Part shown: positions 43,400-64,000 of the stretch, piece by piece
Layout: each line of letters opens with the position of its first letter
Numbering within the stretch: position 1 is the first letter of the stretch
Assembly: GCF_963924675.1 (NCBI RefSeq)
Contig: NC_089239.1
Span: 6,871,001 to 6,935,000, forward strand
DNA: 64,000 bases
DNA from: Phocoena phocoena
Lineage: Eukaryota; Chordata; Mammalia; Artiodactyla; Phocoenidae
Direction: 5' to 3'
Translations under genes and position numbers: made by a program
Notes under the pieces: generated by a model
Database searches by the model: none
What the model was told of the DNA's origin: nothing
What the model saw: the letters and a program-made list of their open reading frames with translations, nothing else

Positions 43400-45760
43400 T
43401 TACACAAAGAAAAAGAAAACATACTGCTATTTTATATATGAGGAAGTTCAGACTGAAGTGAGGGGCTCCCAACCATAAAGTAAGTGGTGGGAGTGGGATG
43501 GGAAGTCTGTCTGAACTTGACCTCTGTGCTTTCTGCCCTCCAGTCCACAGCTTCCCCACACACCCAAGGTCGAAGGCCGCTGGCAATGCCCAGTACTCAC
43601 CTCCTCGGGGCCGGGCCACACCAGCTCCAGGTCCCCTCCTCAACTCCCGGCCTCTGCTTCCCGGGAACCTGCGGAGGAATCTTCCCACGCCCACCCAGCT
43701 GGCTCTGACCTCTGCCTCTCTCTCCAGCCTTGACTTCCCTCCGCACCCTACGAACATTCCACAGCTGAGCACCCCTCAGATTTCCACACCCCCCCACCGC
43801 CCGCTCCATGCTCTACCTGGAGCGCCTGGCCCCCAGCCCCTCTCCCACCTGGCTGACTCCTTCCTAATCTGACTTCCCCCCAGAAGCACCCCCTTCCTCC
43901 TCCTGTGTCGTCAGGTGCTCCCTCCTCTGTACTTCTTTTTTTTTTTTTTTTTCCTCCTCTGTACTTCTGAACCTCCTCATCTGCCCTACAGCTCCCCATA
44001 GGGGGTCACATGGTTCGTTTTCCCCTGTAACTGTAGAGCTACACAGTGGACACTCATCAAAGGATTGTTGAGCGAATGAGTGGGGTCCTCCCTCCCCGGC
44101 CCTGGGCCTTCCTGTACAGCACTCTGCACGGCCTGGGCCGCATCTCTTCCCTCCTGGCCTGTGGTGCCCTCTGGTCTCCACCCTTGGGGGCTCTGCCCTC
44201 ATCCAAAAGCAAAGCCAGACACAGAGGACTTCCAGAACCAGAGGGAATTCCCAGACCTCTCTGCCTACCTTCCTGCTCAGAGGGACCGTGAGAGTTAACA
44301 AGGCGCTCAGCCTGCAAAGGCTGAGGAAGAGAACCTTGGCCCAGGAGGAGGTCAACAGCACCCCACACCCATCCCAGAGTCAGTGGCAGGCTCTGACATC
44401 AGCAGAAGCCTGTGCCCCGATCCTGCAGTCTCCCCATACCACCTCCTCCCCGTCACGAAGGCCATAATTCTCCCCACGACAGCAGTGGCAGGGCCTTGAA
44501 CGTGATCTGCCCGGCCTGTCCGATGGTAACCCCTCCCCTCCCCACCGAGAGGCACGTGTGCACGAGGGCGCACATGGGCCAGGACGGAGGAGAAGCCTGG
44601 GGCGGCTGGCCTGCTGCCCCCGGCCCCCGCAAGCCGGGCCCTCCGACCTCTTTCCACGCCGCTGGCTGGCTCGGGCTGGAGACAAACAAGAGGCCAAGGC
44701 TCTCCCTCTGGTGCCAGCTTCCCTGTGACTCTCAGAGGGCTGGAAACAAAGCCCACAGGCAGCGTTCCTAAGTCAGAGTCAGCTCCCCAGCTGCTCCCTG
44801 TAGAGAAGGAGCAGGAACCTGCCCTGAGCCGCCGCCGCGGGGAGCTGAGCACTGGGAGGGCAGGGGAACCAGCCCCAGAGAGGAGACAGCAAACATGCGC
44901 ACGCCATGACACAAATCAGGACCGAGACAGCCCCCCTAGGGGGACCCACAGTAAGGGACAAGCCAGTTTCAGAAGGCTGGGTGGTTAAGGCCTCACAGCT
45001 CATGCGGGCGGCGGGCACGGGGGCCCTGGAGGGTGAGCTGGGCCGCCAGGCAGCCATTGCTCGGAGCGGAGGCCGGGACAGGCGTTTCTCCGGGTCGCTG
45101 GCCGCATCCCACTGTGCCAGCACGGCCTGAAGGGGGCGTGTGGGACTCACCTGTTCCCTCTGGACACTAGGCACTCGGCCTGGCTCCAGGCAGGTCCTGT
45201 CCGTTTCGTCCTTTCTAGAGTGAGGGGGACAGCAAGACCTGGTGGGGGCCCTTCCCTCCATCTCCGTGCAGTGGTGACAGGACACGGAACTCTCTCACCT
45301 GGGGGGCAGGCCCAGGCCCAGGGCCAAATTCAATGTGATTCTCTCGACCCCCGACCTTCTTGCCAGGTGAATCCAGCTCAGAAGCAACCTCAAGGTCAAC
45401 CTTGAGAGGAAAAGATGTCACTGGAGACCAGCATGCAGACTGGAATGAGATCCCCCTCACTGGGCCTGGACCGGAGCATGGGAACTGCAGGGGAGAGACT
45501 GGGCCTCTCGCGAGTCCCCGTTCAGACCACAGGGCCCCCCAAAGTGGAAAGACTGGGCTGGGCACCCCAATACCCTGCCTTTTGAACCTTTCAGCTCATG
45601 CCAGGACCTATGGCACAGCCTGGCCAGCCTAGGTTACTCGGGAAAGCGTGAAGAAGGGCGTGGAGCATGGCCAGGCCCAGGCCCCCTCTCTTTGTGTCTC
45701 CGGCCCCGTTCTCCCCTCTGCTCTGTGAGCTGACAGGACTCAGCCCTGAGGTGTCATCCT
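43400..45760. other. GC-rich intergenic block, no gene assigned
   Basis: GC- and CpG-richer than its flanks, with open frames on both strands that show no splice pattern or known protein. It could be regulatory for STAR or LSM1, or just GC-rich DNA. Confidence 0.4.
43921..43968 (-). mobile_element. Poly(A)-only retro-insertion (oligo T with TSD)
   Basis: Sixteen T residues (43937-43952) stand between two perfect 16-base copies of cctcctctgtacttct (43921-43936 and 43953-43968). This is the footprint of an L1-driven insertion truncated to its tail. Confidence 0.75.
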
Positions 45761-45899
45761 TGCTCCGGAACTAACCCCTGAGACAGGAAGTGACCCTAAA
45801 CAGGGCTTTGGTAAAGGCTGTTGATAGAAATGGATGCATCAGTAATTGAACAGCTGGACACGCGAAGTGTCGGGGGGCTGCAGGAGGAGCCGTGAGAAG

Positions 45900-45985
45900 A
45901 TGGTCTGAAGGTTGTCGTCCCAGACCTGCCACCGACCAGCTGCGTGACCTTGAACAGCTCATTTCCACCGTCAGTTGAAACGCAC
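45900..45985 (+). repeat. MIR core remnant
   Basis: It contains 'accagctgcgtgaccttgaa' and 'cagctcatttcc', a MIR core. Confidence 0.55.
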
Positions 45986-46285
45986 GATGTGAGAGCTGTG
46001 ACTTTTCAGTTTTGTTTGGAGACTTACCAAGGACTGTAGCCCAGGAGCCAGCCTCCCAGCTCTGAGGAACTGCTCTGAAGCATGTGTGAGTTACATGAAG
46101 AGGGTATGTGCAACCAAGCACATCTCAGGAGAAGGTTGCCGCTAGTCACAAGGAAAAGTTTTCTCCTGAAAATCTCTAACTACCTGAGGGCCAGTTCTGC
46201 CAGTTTTCCAGAGCACGGTCTTCGCCCTGAAGTCCTTTTAGGGGTAACTATAGGTCAGCGACTGCAGGGGCTGTAGAAATGGATG
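45985..46285 (+). repeat. LTR-like repeat, copy A
   Basis: Shares blocks in order with 48325-48735: 'gagagctgtga', 'gctctgaggaactgctct', 'agaaggttgc', 'agagcac', 'gtcagcgactgcaggggc'. I recall this as a repeat dispersed in cetartiodactyls and of retroviral origin, but cannot name it. Confidence 0.6.
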
Positions 46286-47440
46286 GTGGGCAACATTCCT
46301 CAGTTGGCAGTACCCTCCCCTTGGTCATAGTTTTGACCAAGGTTTAGGAGGCATTTCATGACCAATTTGTCCCATGGCGCTAGGAAGGCTCATTCTTAGG
46401 TCTGGTGAGGATTTCGCTGATATAGGCCACTCAATGTGCTGTTACTGAACTAGGCCCATAATAGTCTTACTAGTCTGTTATAGTTTCCCTCTTACTGGAA
46501 AATACAGGAATAGTTTCCCTCTTACTGCTTCTTCCCATATCTAGGGTTACACTATTACAATCATTGATCTTATGTAGAACTATTTATCTGGTTAATCAAG
46601 TCGCCTAGTTGTCATTATTTTCATTGGAGGGTCCTTTAAAATCCTTTAAATGATATATTTTCTAGTACATGTAATCTTGTTACAGGTCATGAAGCATCTG
46701 ATCTTCATCCAAGGATTACTGTGATAAGCTCCAGAAACAAACTTACAATGTCCTTTTAATAATTCAATTAAACTTCACAATAATGTAACAAGGAGCCAAC
46801 AAAAGAAGTGAGCCCTGGGCAGTAAGTACAAACTTGGAAGACAATTGACAACATTAGAACTTAATATCCACTAGAACTTTTTTTTTCTCTAAAATCACCT
46901 TCATTTCTACCAAATATAGCCCAATTAAGGCTAATTTGTTTGCAAAATAAACTTGGCCTGATTATTTACATAATGTGTAATTGATTATATAGGCTCTTTT
47001 AAATTGTTTTTCCTGGAACTTTTCATAAGGAATTTCAGATTGAACTTTTAAAAGGCCTCTCAAGTTGAGCCAGGAAAGCCATGCCAAGGGCTTGCCATCA
47101 GATTCCGCCACAATAACTATAGATTTGGGTGAATTCCTCTCTTCTCAAGGTCTCCAAAATACCTTGACATTCTTGCACCTGCCAGGAGTTGACCTTCCTT
47201 ATTCACCTGATAAGGCTACTAGGAACCTGAAAGTTTCCACTTTCTGGAGCGATCAAGTAGAAAGAAAAGATAAATGTTTCAGTTCTGCTTACAAAGGTCT
47301 AATTTACCAAGCTGCTATAAGTCATACTTAGCTTAAGGTTTCCTTATACCTAGAAAACAAAGATTAAAAGCCAGTAATACTTCTGACAAAAAGTCATAAA
47401 AATTATAACCATATTCATCAGTTATCAGTCATATATAACT
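46286..47440. other. AT-rich interior between repeat copies
   Basis: No coding frame of note. A 17-base direct repeat tagtttccctcttactg is at about 46481 and 46511. It may be degraded retroviral interior; this is a guess. Confidence 0.35.
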
Positions 47441-47443
47441 AAT

Positions 47444-47764
47444 ATTTTTTTTAATAAATTTATTTATTTATTTACTTTTGGCTGCGTTGGGTCTTCGTTG
47501 CTGTGCACCGGCTTTCTCTCGTTGCGGCGAGCGGGGGCTACTCTTCCTTGTGGTGCGCAGGCTTCTCATTGCGGTGGCTTCTCTTGTTGTGGAGCACGGG
47601 CTCTAGGCATGCGGGCTTCAGTAGTTGTGACACGCAGGCTCAGTAGTTGTGGCAGACGGGCTTAGTTGCTCTGCGGCATGTGGGATCTTCCCGGACCAGG
47701 GCTCAAACCCGTGTCCCCTGAATTGGCAGGCGGATTCTTAAGCACTGCGCCACCAGGGAAGCCC
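47444..47764 (-). mobile_element. CHR-type SINE
   Basis: Inverted copy ending 'gcgccaccagggaagccc', with flanks sharing 'taactaat'. Confidence 0.92.
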
Positions 47765-48324
47765 TGTAACTAATCCTTGATCTTGATCCTTCAACAGTTT
47801 TATTAAGCCATCAGGGTTTCCACTAGAATTCTTTAATTTCTTACCCAGTTCAGTGGTTAGTTCCCAATTAAGTAAGTACTTGTAAGATAAGTTCCATATG
47901 TATTTTACATCAATCTGGCTGGGGTGTTAGTCAGAGCTTGGCTTTCTGACACCCCTTAGTTGGCCTAATTGAGGAAAGACATTTGGCCAGCCTCACACCT
48001 AGTCACTCAGTCCAGACCATTCAGTGTCTTTCTGGAGGCAGAACTGGGCGGGGGTGGGGCACTCCCCCAGTATCTTTCAACTGGGCGTCAGGTACCTGTT
48101 ATACACCACCAAATAAAACTCAGGATTATCAACCAATTATTGGGAGATCTGAGAACCAGGAGAAACTCACCCAAATTCGTCTGGACTCGCTGAGGAGGTG
48201 GATGGGAATAAAAAAGGCCCTTGCTGCTACCAAGGTTCTGAATCCTCATAGTGTTCAGACAGAGGAGAGAAGTTAGCTCTGTGTTCCTTCACGGTCAGCA
48301 AAACTGTTGACTGAAGAAAAACGT

Positions 48325-48740
48325 ACAACAAGAGAGCTGTGAGTTTCAGTTCTATTGGGGGACTTACTGAGGACTATAGCCTGGGAAACCCTCGCAGATA
48401 GCTCTGAGGAACTGCTCTAAAGAGGGAGAGGTACAGGGGACGCTGGCTTACGTGTGATTTAGGGGAAGGGTACCTGCACTCAGGCACACATTTTGGTAGA
48501 AGGTTGCTCCTGGTCACAAGCAACGGGTTTCTCCGTTCATGACTTTAGTGCTTTTCTAAGTATGAGAAGATGTAAGAATCCAGATTCCTAAGAACTTTCT
48601 AAAGCATTGTAAGATTGGTAACTGTCTAAGGGCTCACTTTGCCCGTTTCCCCAGAGCACAGTGTGCCTCACCCTGATCACCTTCCTCAAGTCCTTTCAGG
48701 GTGTCCTGTGGGTCAGCGACTGCAGGGGCAACGACTCAAT
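48325..48740 (+). repeat. LTR-like repeat, copy B
   Basis: Second copy of the unit at 45985-46285, about 2.34 kb downstream in the same orientation. It is longer because about 100 bases in the middle are absent from copy A. It ends about 0.7 kb before the STAR ATG. Confidence 0.6.
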
Positions 48741-48876
48741 TCTTGCAGAACCGGGTGGGGGCGGGGGAGAGCGCCGTTCCTCCCGAGGCTTCGGGCCCCT
48801 CATGCTGGGGCTGGGTGGCCTCTGCCAGCTCTGCCTGCCTGTACCCTATCAGAAGCCCTGGGTGCTATCCCAGGGC

Positions 48877-49055
48877 AGAGCTTCTCAAAGCCTAGTGTAC
48901 AGTTCACAGAATACCTTCATGGCCATCACCTGGGAAAATTTTTTTTAAATATAGGTTTCAGAGCCTCAGTTCTAGACTTGTTAAATCTGGAATTTCTGAG
49001 CATGAGGGCTACGAAGCTGCATTTTAAACAGCTGCTGCTTGAGAACGACTGTCAC
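48877..49055 (+). mobile_element. MER5-like hAT element just upstream of STAR promoter
   Basis: The left end is 'cagagcttctcaaagcctag'. The right end, 'gcttgagaacgactg', is the inverted counterpart. The body holds 'ccatcacctggga'. It lies about 150 bases before the first promoter motif. Confidence 0.75.
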
Positions 49056-49194
49056 ATGTGCATACTTTTTTCTAAATTGCCTTGACCTCTGCTGCTCCTT
49101 TTTTTCTCTCCCCTCCATCCAGCCTGGTCAGGCACCAGCCTCCCAAGCCCTTTCCCCACCCCCACCCGCACTCCCCGCAAATGGCCAAAGGCTC

Positions 49195-54181
<4,987 letters not shown>

Positions 54182-55985
54182 AGACCAGCCTGCTGCTGCC
54201 AACGGCTCCCAGCTGAGCGCGCTTGCAGGCTCACGAGGAGGTCCCTGCTGGAAGCCTACAAGTCTGTTAAAGATCTTCATCCAGGGACAGTGGGATGGGA
54301 TGGTGGTGCGTGTCCAGTATGATACTAGAACTCAGATGGGTAACATTTTAGTACCAAGAAAGTGGGGACAAGGCTCTTTTAACTTCATTCACTGATTAGC
54401 TGTAAAATGAAGCACAGGGGTCCCAAAATATTTGTAAAAATTTTTTTTCTGGGTCCTTACTTGTCTACCTAGAAACATCTTTAAAATGCTACCAGTTAAC
54501 GAACGCAGGGTGCAGAGGGTGCAAAATACAAGGATTAGGACCGCACGCTTGATGAGCTCAAGAGCTCCATGCCTTGCGGGCAATGTGTGCAGAAAGAGCA
54601 GGTCTTACATAGAGCCTCCTGAAACCCTCTGCTCCTCCACCAAGACGGTAGAGAACTGCGCCAAAGAACAAGCAACTCCCACAGCAGATACCGTCCAGAA
54701 CTCTAGTTCAAGTTATCTTAATGAAAAAATACAAAACTAATTATCAGACTGATTCCCCTACTTCTTCCATGAGCAGTAGTCAGAATAAAGAATCGTAACT
54801 AACACAAAAACTTTAGTCTGTACCTGTTTTAAAACTCTACTCTTAAAATCCATGCCAGTCAATTGCAACTTCATACTAAAGGAGTCAAGGATGAAGACTA
54901 ATTCGTTAAACTAAGTCCCCTACCTCACTCAAAGGAAAAACTCCAGGGGACTTAGGTCATTAATTATGTAGGATCTGTTACCGGAATCTTTCATAAAAAT
55001 TTAATTTACACGATAAGCACAAGACTAAATCAGTTCTTAAAAGAACTCTATAGCTGGTAGCTGATCAACGGGCATTGGAAGATGAAGATTATGACTGAAG
55101 ATTTTTATTTACCTAATTAAAATGATAGAACCAAAGGCAAGCGACAGAATGGTATTACTAAGATAAAATCAAACAAAAGCAAATTTTATTACTTTCCCAT
55201 TAGTGATTGTTTAGACCTAAAAAGGGAGCTGAATCTTTAGTTTGGAGTCTATTACATTTCCTCTTAGCTTGACTCGGGGCTGCCAATTTCTCTGCTTTAA
55301 CAGGTCAATGTTTTACTGTTTTGGAGGAGATGGCTGGAAGAAGGGGTGATAGGGTGACAGCAAAATCCCTTTCCAAGATTCAGAGAATTGGTGCTTAAAA
55401 AATGTAAGTTGAGATGGGGTTATTTGGCTAAAACGTGTAAGTAGGATGAAAACCTAACCATTATCACTTGAAGCTTTTCCATTCCAGTGCTAACAGCACT
55501 GATGATTTACACCATTTAGAATTAGAGTTCTAGCTTATTTATTAAACAAATGAGCAGCAGCAGGAATGCTGTTATAATTTATTGAGGTATTGAGAAGTTA
55601 GAACTGATAGAGATATTTATTAATATTTATTCTGATTGTTTCTTAGCAGTCTATTTTAGGCATAGATGAAATTATGTTTATCCAGCCAGGAGCTTCAGAG
55701 TGAGATGGGATAATTGTAAAAGTGTTTCTAGAACAGAATTATCATCCACTCCCAGCTAAGAGAAAGGGTTACTTGTTGAAAGATGTGTAGAGCAACATAT
55801 GCTCCGGTTTCAAGAGAACAGGCTGAGAGTAAACAAATGGGCTTTCAACACACACCATGGTTTTGAGTTTGATTATAATTTGCCTTTTTCAAACTATGCA
55901 ACTGTGTCTTTGAGGTACCTGGGGAGGTATTTTCTCACTTGTTTAATTTTACACTGGAATAAAATGAATTGTCAGTGATGATCTG
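54182..55985 (+). other. STAR: STAR 3' UTR, short and long forms
   Basis: Two canonical AATAAA signals follow the stop, at 54784-54789 and 55958-55963. Use of the first gives a 3' UTR of about 0.63 kb (mRNA near 1.6 kb). Use of the second gives about 1.8 kb (mRNA near 2.75 kb). AU-rich motifs lie only in the long part: TTATTTATT at 55535-55543 and TATTTAT at 55614-55620 and 55624-55630. Short and long StAR mRNAs are known in other mammals. Their use here is inferred. Confidence 0.65.
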
Positions 55986-56820
55986 CTTACAGAAACCATT
56001 TCATATAGGACTATAAGAAGAGTGGGTATTCTTTGAGCCCTTCAAATGAATCTAATCAACACACACACACAGAATATGCAGTATAAACAGGCAAAAATCA
56101 TTATTTCTGTAACCTCCAATGTATGAAAGCGAAATGCACAAAACCCTAATTTGACCATTTAAATGGAGAGCGGGTGCACAACTTACATGTGTGGTAATTC
56201 ATCTACAAAGAATTCATCTCCAGCTTCCTCTAGATAACACCATCCTCGTTTACTTAGAGTTCTTCAAACCCTGATGATCCAGAAGCTTTATAACCAAGTC
56301 TGCTCCATAAGACCACGAATGAATAGACCTCAGCCTGATTCTGCTGGGTTTCCTGTTAAGAGAGGTGGAATGACCGAAACAAAGACCCTGGGTCTGGGTG
56401 ATTCATTAGGAGACAAATACATTAGTCAAAGCTTCTGTGTTAAGATACCAACAGTCACTTGAAATTTGGGAAATTAAACAGGCATAATATATAGGGATCC
56501 TTGGCAACATATTACCGGACTCTTGGTGAACCACTCTATTAACCTAGGTAGGAAGTTACACACAGGGAAGTCTGGAGCAATCCTGGGAGGACTGCATTGC
56601 CACTGATTAAAAGGAGGACAAGGAAGCACTTAGGGACCCCCGGGGAAGGCTCATTCTTACATTCCAGTTTTTAGTCTTCTGAAAACTGTCCTTTAATCAT
56701 CAGGTATTACAAAGGAAGATAAGCAAGGCAGGAACATAACCTGCACAGATCAACACACAAGTTCAAAGGGAAAAACTGGAGGGAGACCATTTACCCTTTT
56801 AAGTTCCTGTTCACCTTTTC
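55986..56820. other. Intergenic STAR-ASH2L sequence, nothing recognised
   Basis: AT-rich unique-looking sequence with a short CA run near 56060. I see no exon or clear repeat. Confidence 0.5.
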
Positions 56821-57286
56821 TTAAAAAAAATATTTATTTAGGACTTCCCTGGTGGCGCAGTGGTTAAGAATCCTCCAGCCAATGCAGGGGACACGGGTTC
56901 GAGCCCTGGTCCAGGAAGATCCCACATGCCTCGGAGCAACTAAGCCCATGCGCCACTACTGAGCCTGCGGTCTAGAGCCCGCGTACCTAGAGCCTATGCT
57001 CCGAAACAAGAGAAGCCACCGCAACGAGAAGCCCACACACTGCAACGAAGAGTAGCCCCCGCTCGCTGCAACTAGAGAAAGCCCACGTGCAGCAACGAAG
57101 ACCCAATGCAGCCAAAAATAAATAAATTTATTTTAAAATATTTATTTGGCTGTGCCGGGTCTTAGCTGTGGCACACAGGATCTTTAGTTGCGGCATATAG
57201 GATCCAGTTCCCTGACTAGGGATTGAATCTGGGCCTCCTACATTGGAAGCACGGAGCTTTAGCCATTGGACCCCCAGGGAAGTGCC
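56821..57286 (-). mobile_element. Older SINE (minus) split by a younger SINE
   Basis: The right part, 57138-57286, reads 'ggctgtgccgggtcttagct' to 'cccccagggaagtgcc'. The outer TSD is cctgttcacctt (about 56806 and 57287). A plus-strand SINE sits in its tail. Confidence 0.85.
56840..57137 (+). mobile_element. CHR-type SINE nested in an older SINE
   Basis: Head 'ggacttccctggtggcgcag' and B box GGTTCGAGCCC. The TSD atatttattt is at 56830-56839 and 57138-57147. Confidence 0.9.
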
Positions 57287-57479
57287 CCTGTTCACCTTCT
57301 TGAGAGGGGTTTCACAGGATAAGAGGGGGTGGTCAAATTGGCTGGAGGGAACGAAGCAACAGGGGAGGGTGGAGATAGAAACCTGTCTCTCCTCCAAGGC
57401 TGGCTCCCCTTCCTCAGAGTGCCTTATTGTTCCGACACTGTCGCCACATGGACCCCAACCTGAAAGGGAAGCAAAGTGC

Positions 57480-58099
57480 CACACACACTCGAAGACAAGT
57501 TTTATTTGGGAAGAGTTTCTAATTGTTAAAGCTGCAAGCAAGTTCCCTTCACAAGTATAGTTCTACTATAGATCCCAGTGTTCAAAGGTACACCTCAAAA
57601 TTAATAACAAAAACACACCCACGGTGAAAGGGAAGAGCTGTTAGACTGATTTGGAATGTACAGCCATGGAGTTCAGCTGTTCTCAGAAACAGGCCCACCA
57701 CTTCCTTGGGAACCAGGCAGGATGGAGGCAATGCCCACAGAAGGACATGTCTTTAAACATGTTAGCTACTTGGGCAAGGTTACCCATTCCTTAGAAAACA
57801 CAGTAAGCAGCAAGTCTCAGCTGGTGGGGTACATGGCACAGGCCCAGTTCACAGGGCGCTTATGGGATCCCAGGGTCGGCAGCTGTTGGGAATGGCACAC
57901 GAAGTAAAAGCCGTGATAGAAGGGACAGTGCTGAAGGGCAAGGAGTCTCTCTCAGACCCACCCGGCCTCTAATTTGCTACAGCAGAGGCCATGTTCTGCA
58001 GTATCTTCAGGAAAACATTTGTCACAGTTAAAAAACAAAAACAAAACCCGCTCATATTATGCCCAGGAAGTCCGTGTCTGCAAAGAAAAAGGGACTTGG
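57480..58099 (-). other. ASH2L: ASH2L 3' UTR with poly(A) signal
   Basis: On the minus strand a canonical AATAAA lies at 57506-57501, about 600 bases past the stop, and a TG-rich stretch follows. This gives a 3' UTR of about 0.6 kb. The end faces the STAR 3' end. Confidence 0.7.
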
Positions 58100-63896
<5,797 letters not shown>

Positions 63897-64000
63897 TCAG
63901 AACTGCAAGTCAACTCTGGTTTGCTAAAGGAAAATATTCTTTTTTTACTTTTTTGCCAGTTTTGTAAAATGGCTAACAAACTATTTCTCACAAGCAATGA

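Noticed and set aside
44352..45285. Overlapping long minus-strand frames (168-186 codons) in the GC-rich block
   Set aside because: Few stops are expected in GC-rich DNA. There is no splice structure, and several frames are open at once.

Overview
The window is mammalian nuclear DNA, most likely from a cetacean (toothed or baleen whale). It carries four vertebrate genes split by GT-AG introns. About 25 copies of tRNA-derived SINEs share the 'cttccctggtgg...agtggtt' head and a GGTTCGA Pol III B box, which is the CHR-1/CHR-2 type of Cetacea and relatives. Two L1 tails are of cetartiodactyl type with clear target-site duplications (TSDs). The StAR protein is closer to the bovine than to the human sequence as I remember them. 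I see no bacterial, plasmid or CRISPR content.

Layout, left to right. (1) 1-27,835: BAG4 on the minus strand, exons 4, 3, 2 and 1 (296 codons). The BAG-domain exon lies off the left edge. Its introns hold most of the repeats, including an antisense processed ORC3 pseudogene, a long broken minus-strand L1 split by a solo LTR, and a six-copy 159-bp tandem array. (2) 27,836-28,381: a TATA-less, CpG-rich divergent promoter shared by BAG4 and LSM1. (3) 28,382-37,417: complete LSM1 on the plus strand (4 exons, 133 aa). (4) 37.7-49.2 kb: intergenic, with scattered repeats, a GC-rich block at 43.4-45.7 kb and a directly repeated LTR-like sequence. (5) 49,417-54,181: complete STAR on the plus strand (7 exons, 285 aa) with a recognisable cAMP-responsive promoter and a long 3' region holding two poly(A) signals and AU-rich elements. 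(6) 57.5-63.9 kb: the last five coding exons of ASH2L on the minus strand (183 codons, part of the SPRY domain and the DPY30-binding tail), running off the right edge.

The order BAG4-LSM1-STAR-ASH2L with these relative strands matches human 8p11.23 read in reverse, so this is an ordinary conserved syntenic block. The four genes are neighbours rather than a pathway: an HSP70 co-chaperone and death-receptor silencer, an mRNA-decay Sm-like protein, the mitochondrial cholesterol-import protein, and a histone H3K4 methyltransferase subunit. Novelty is therefore in the details: the codon-phased 159-bp array, a change in the StAR Ser57 kinase site, the split StAR 3' UTR, a poly(A)-only insertion, and several young SINE insertions.
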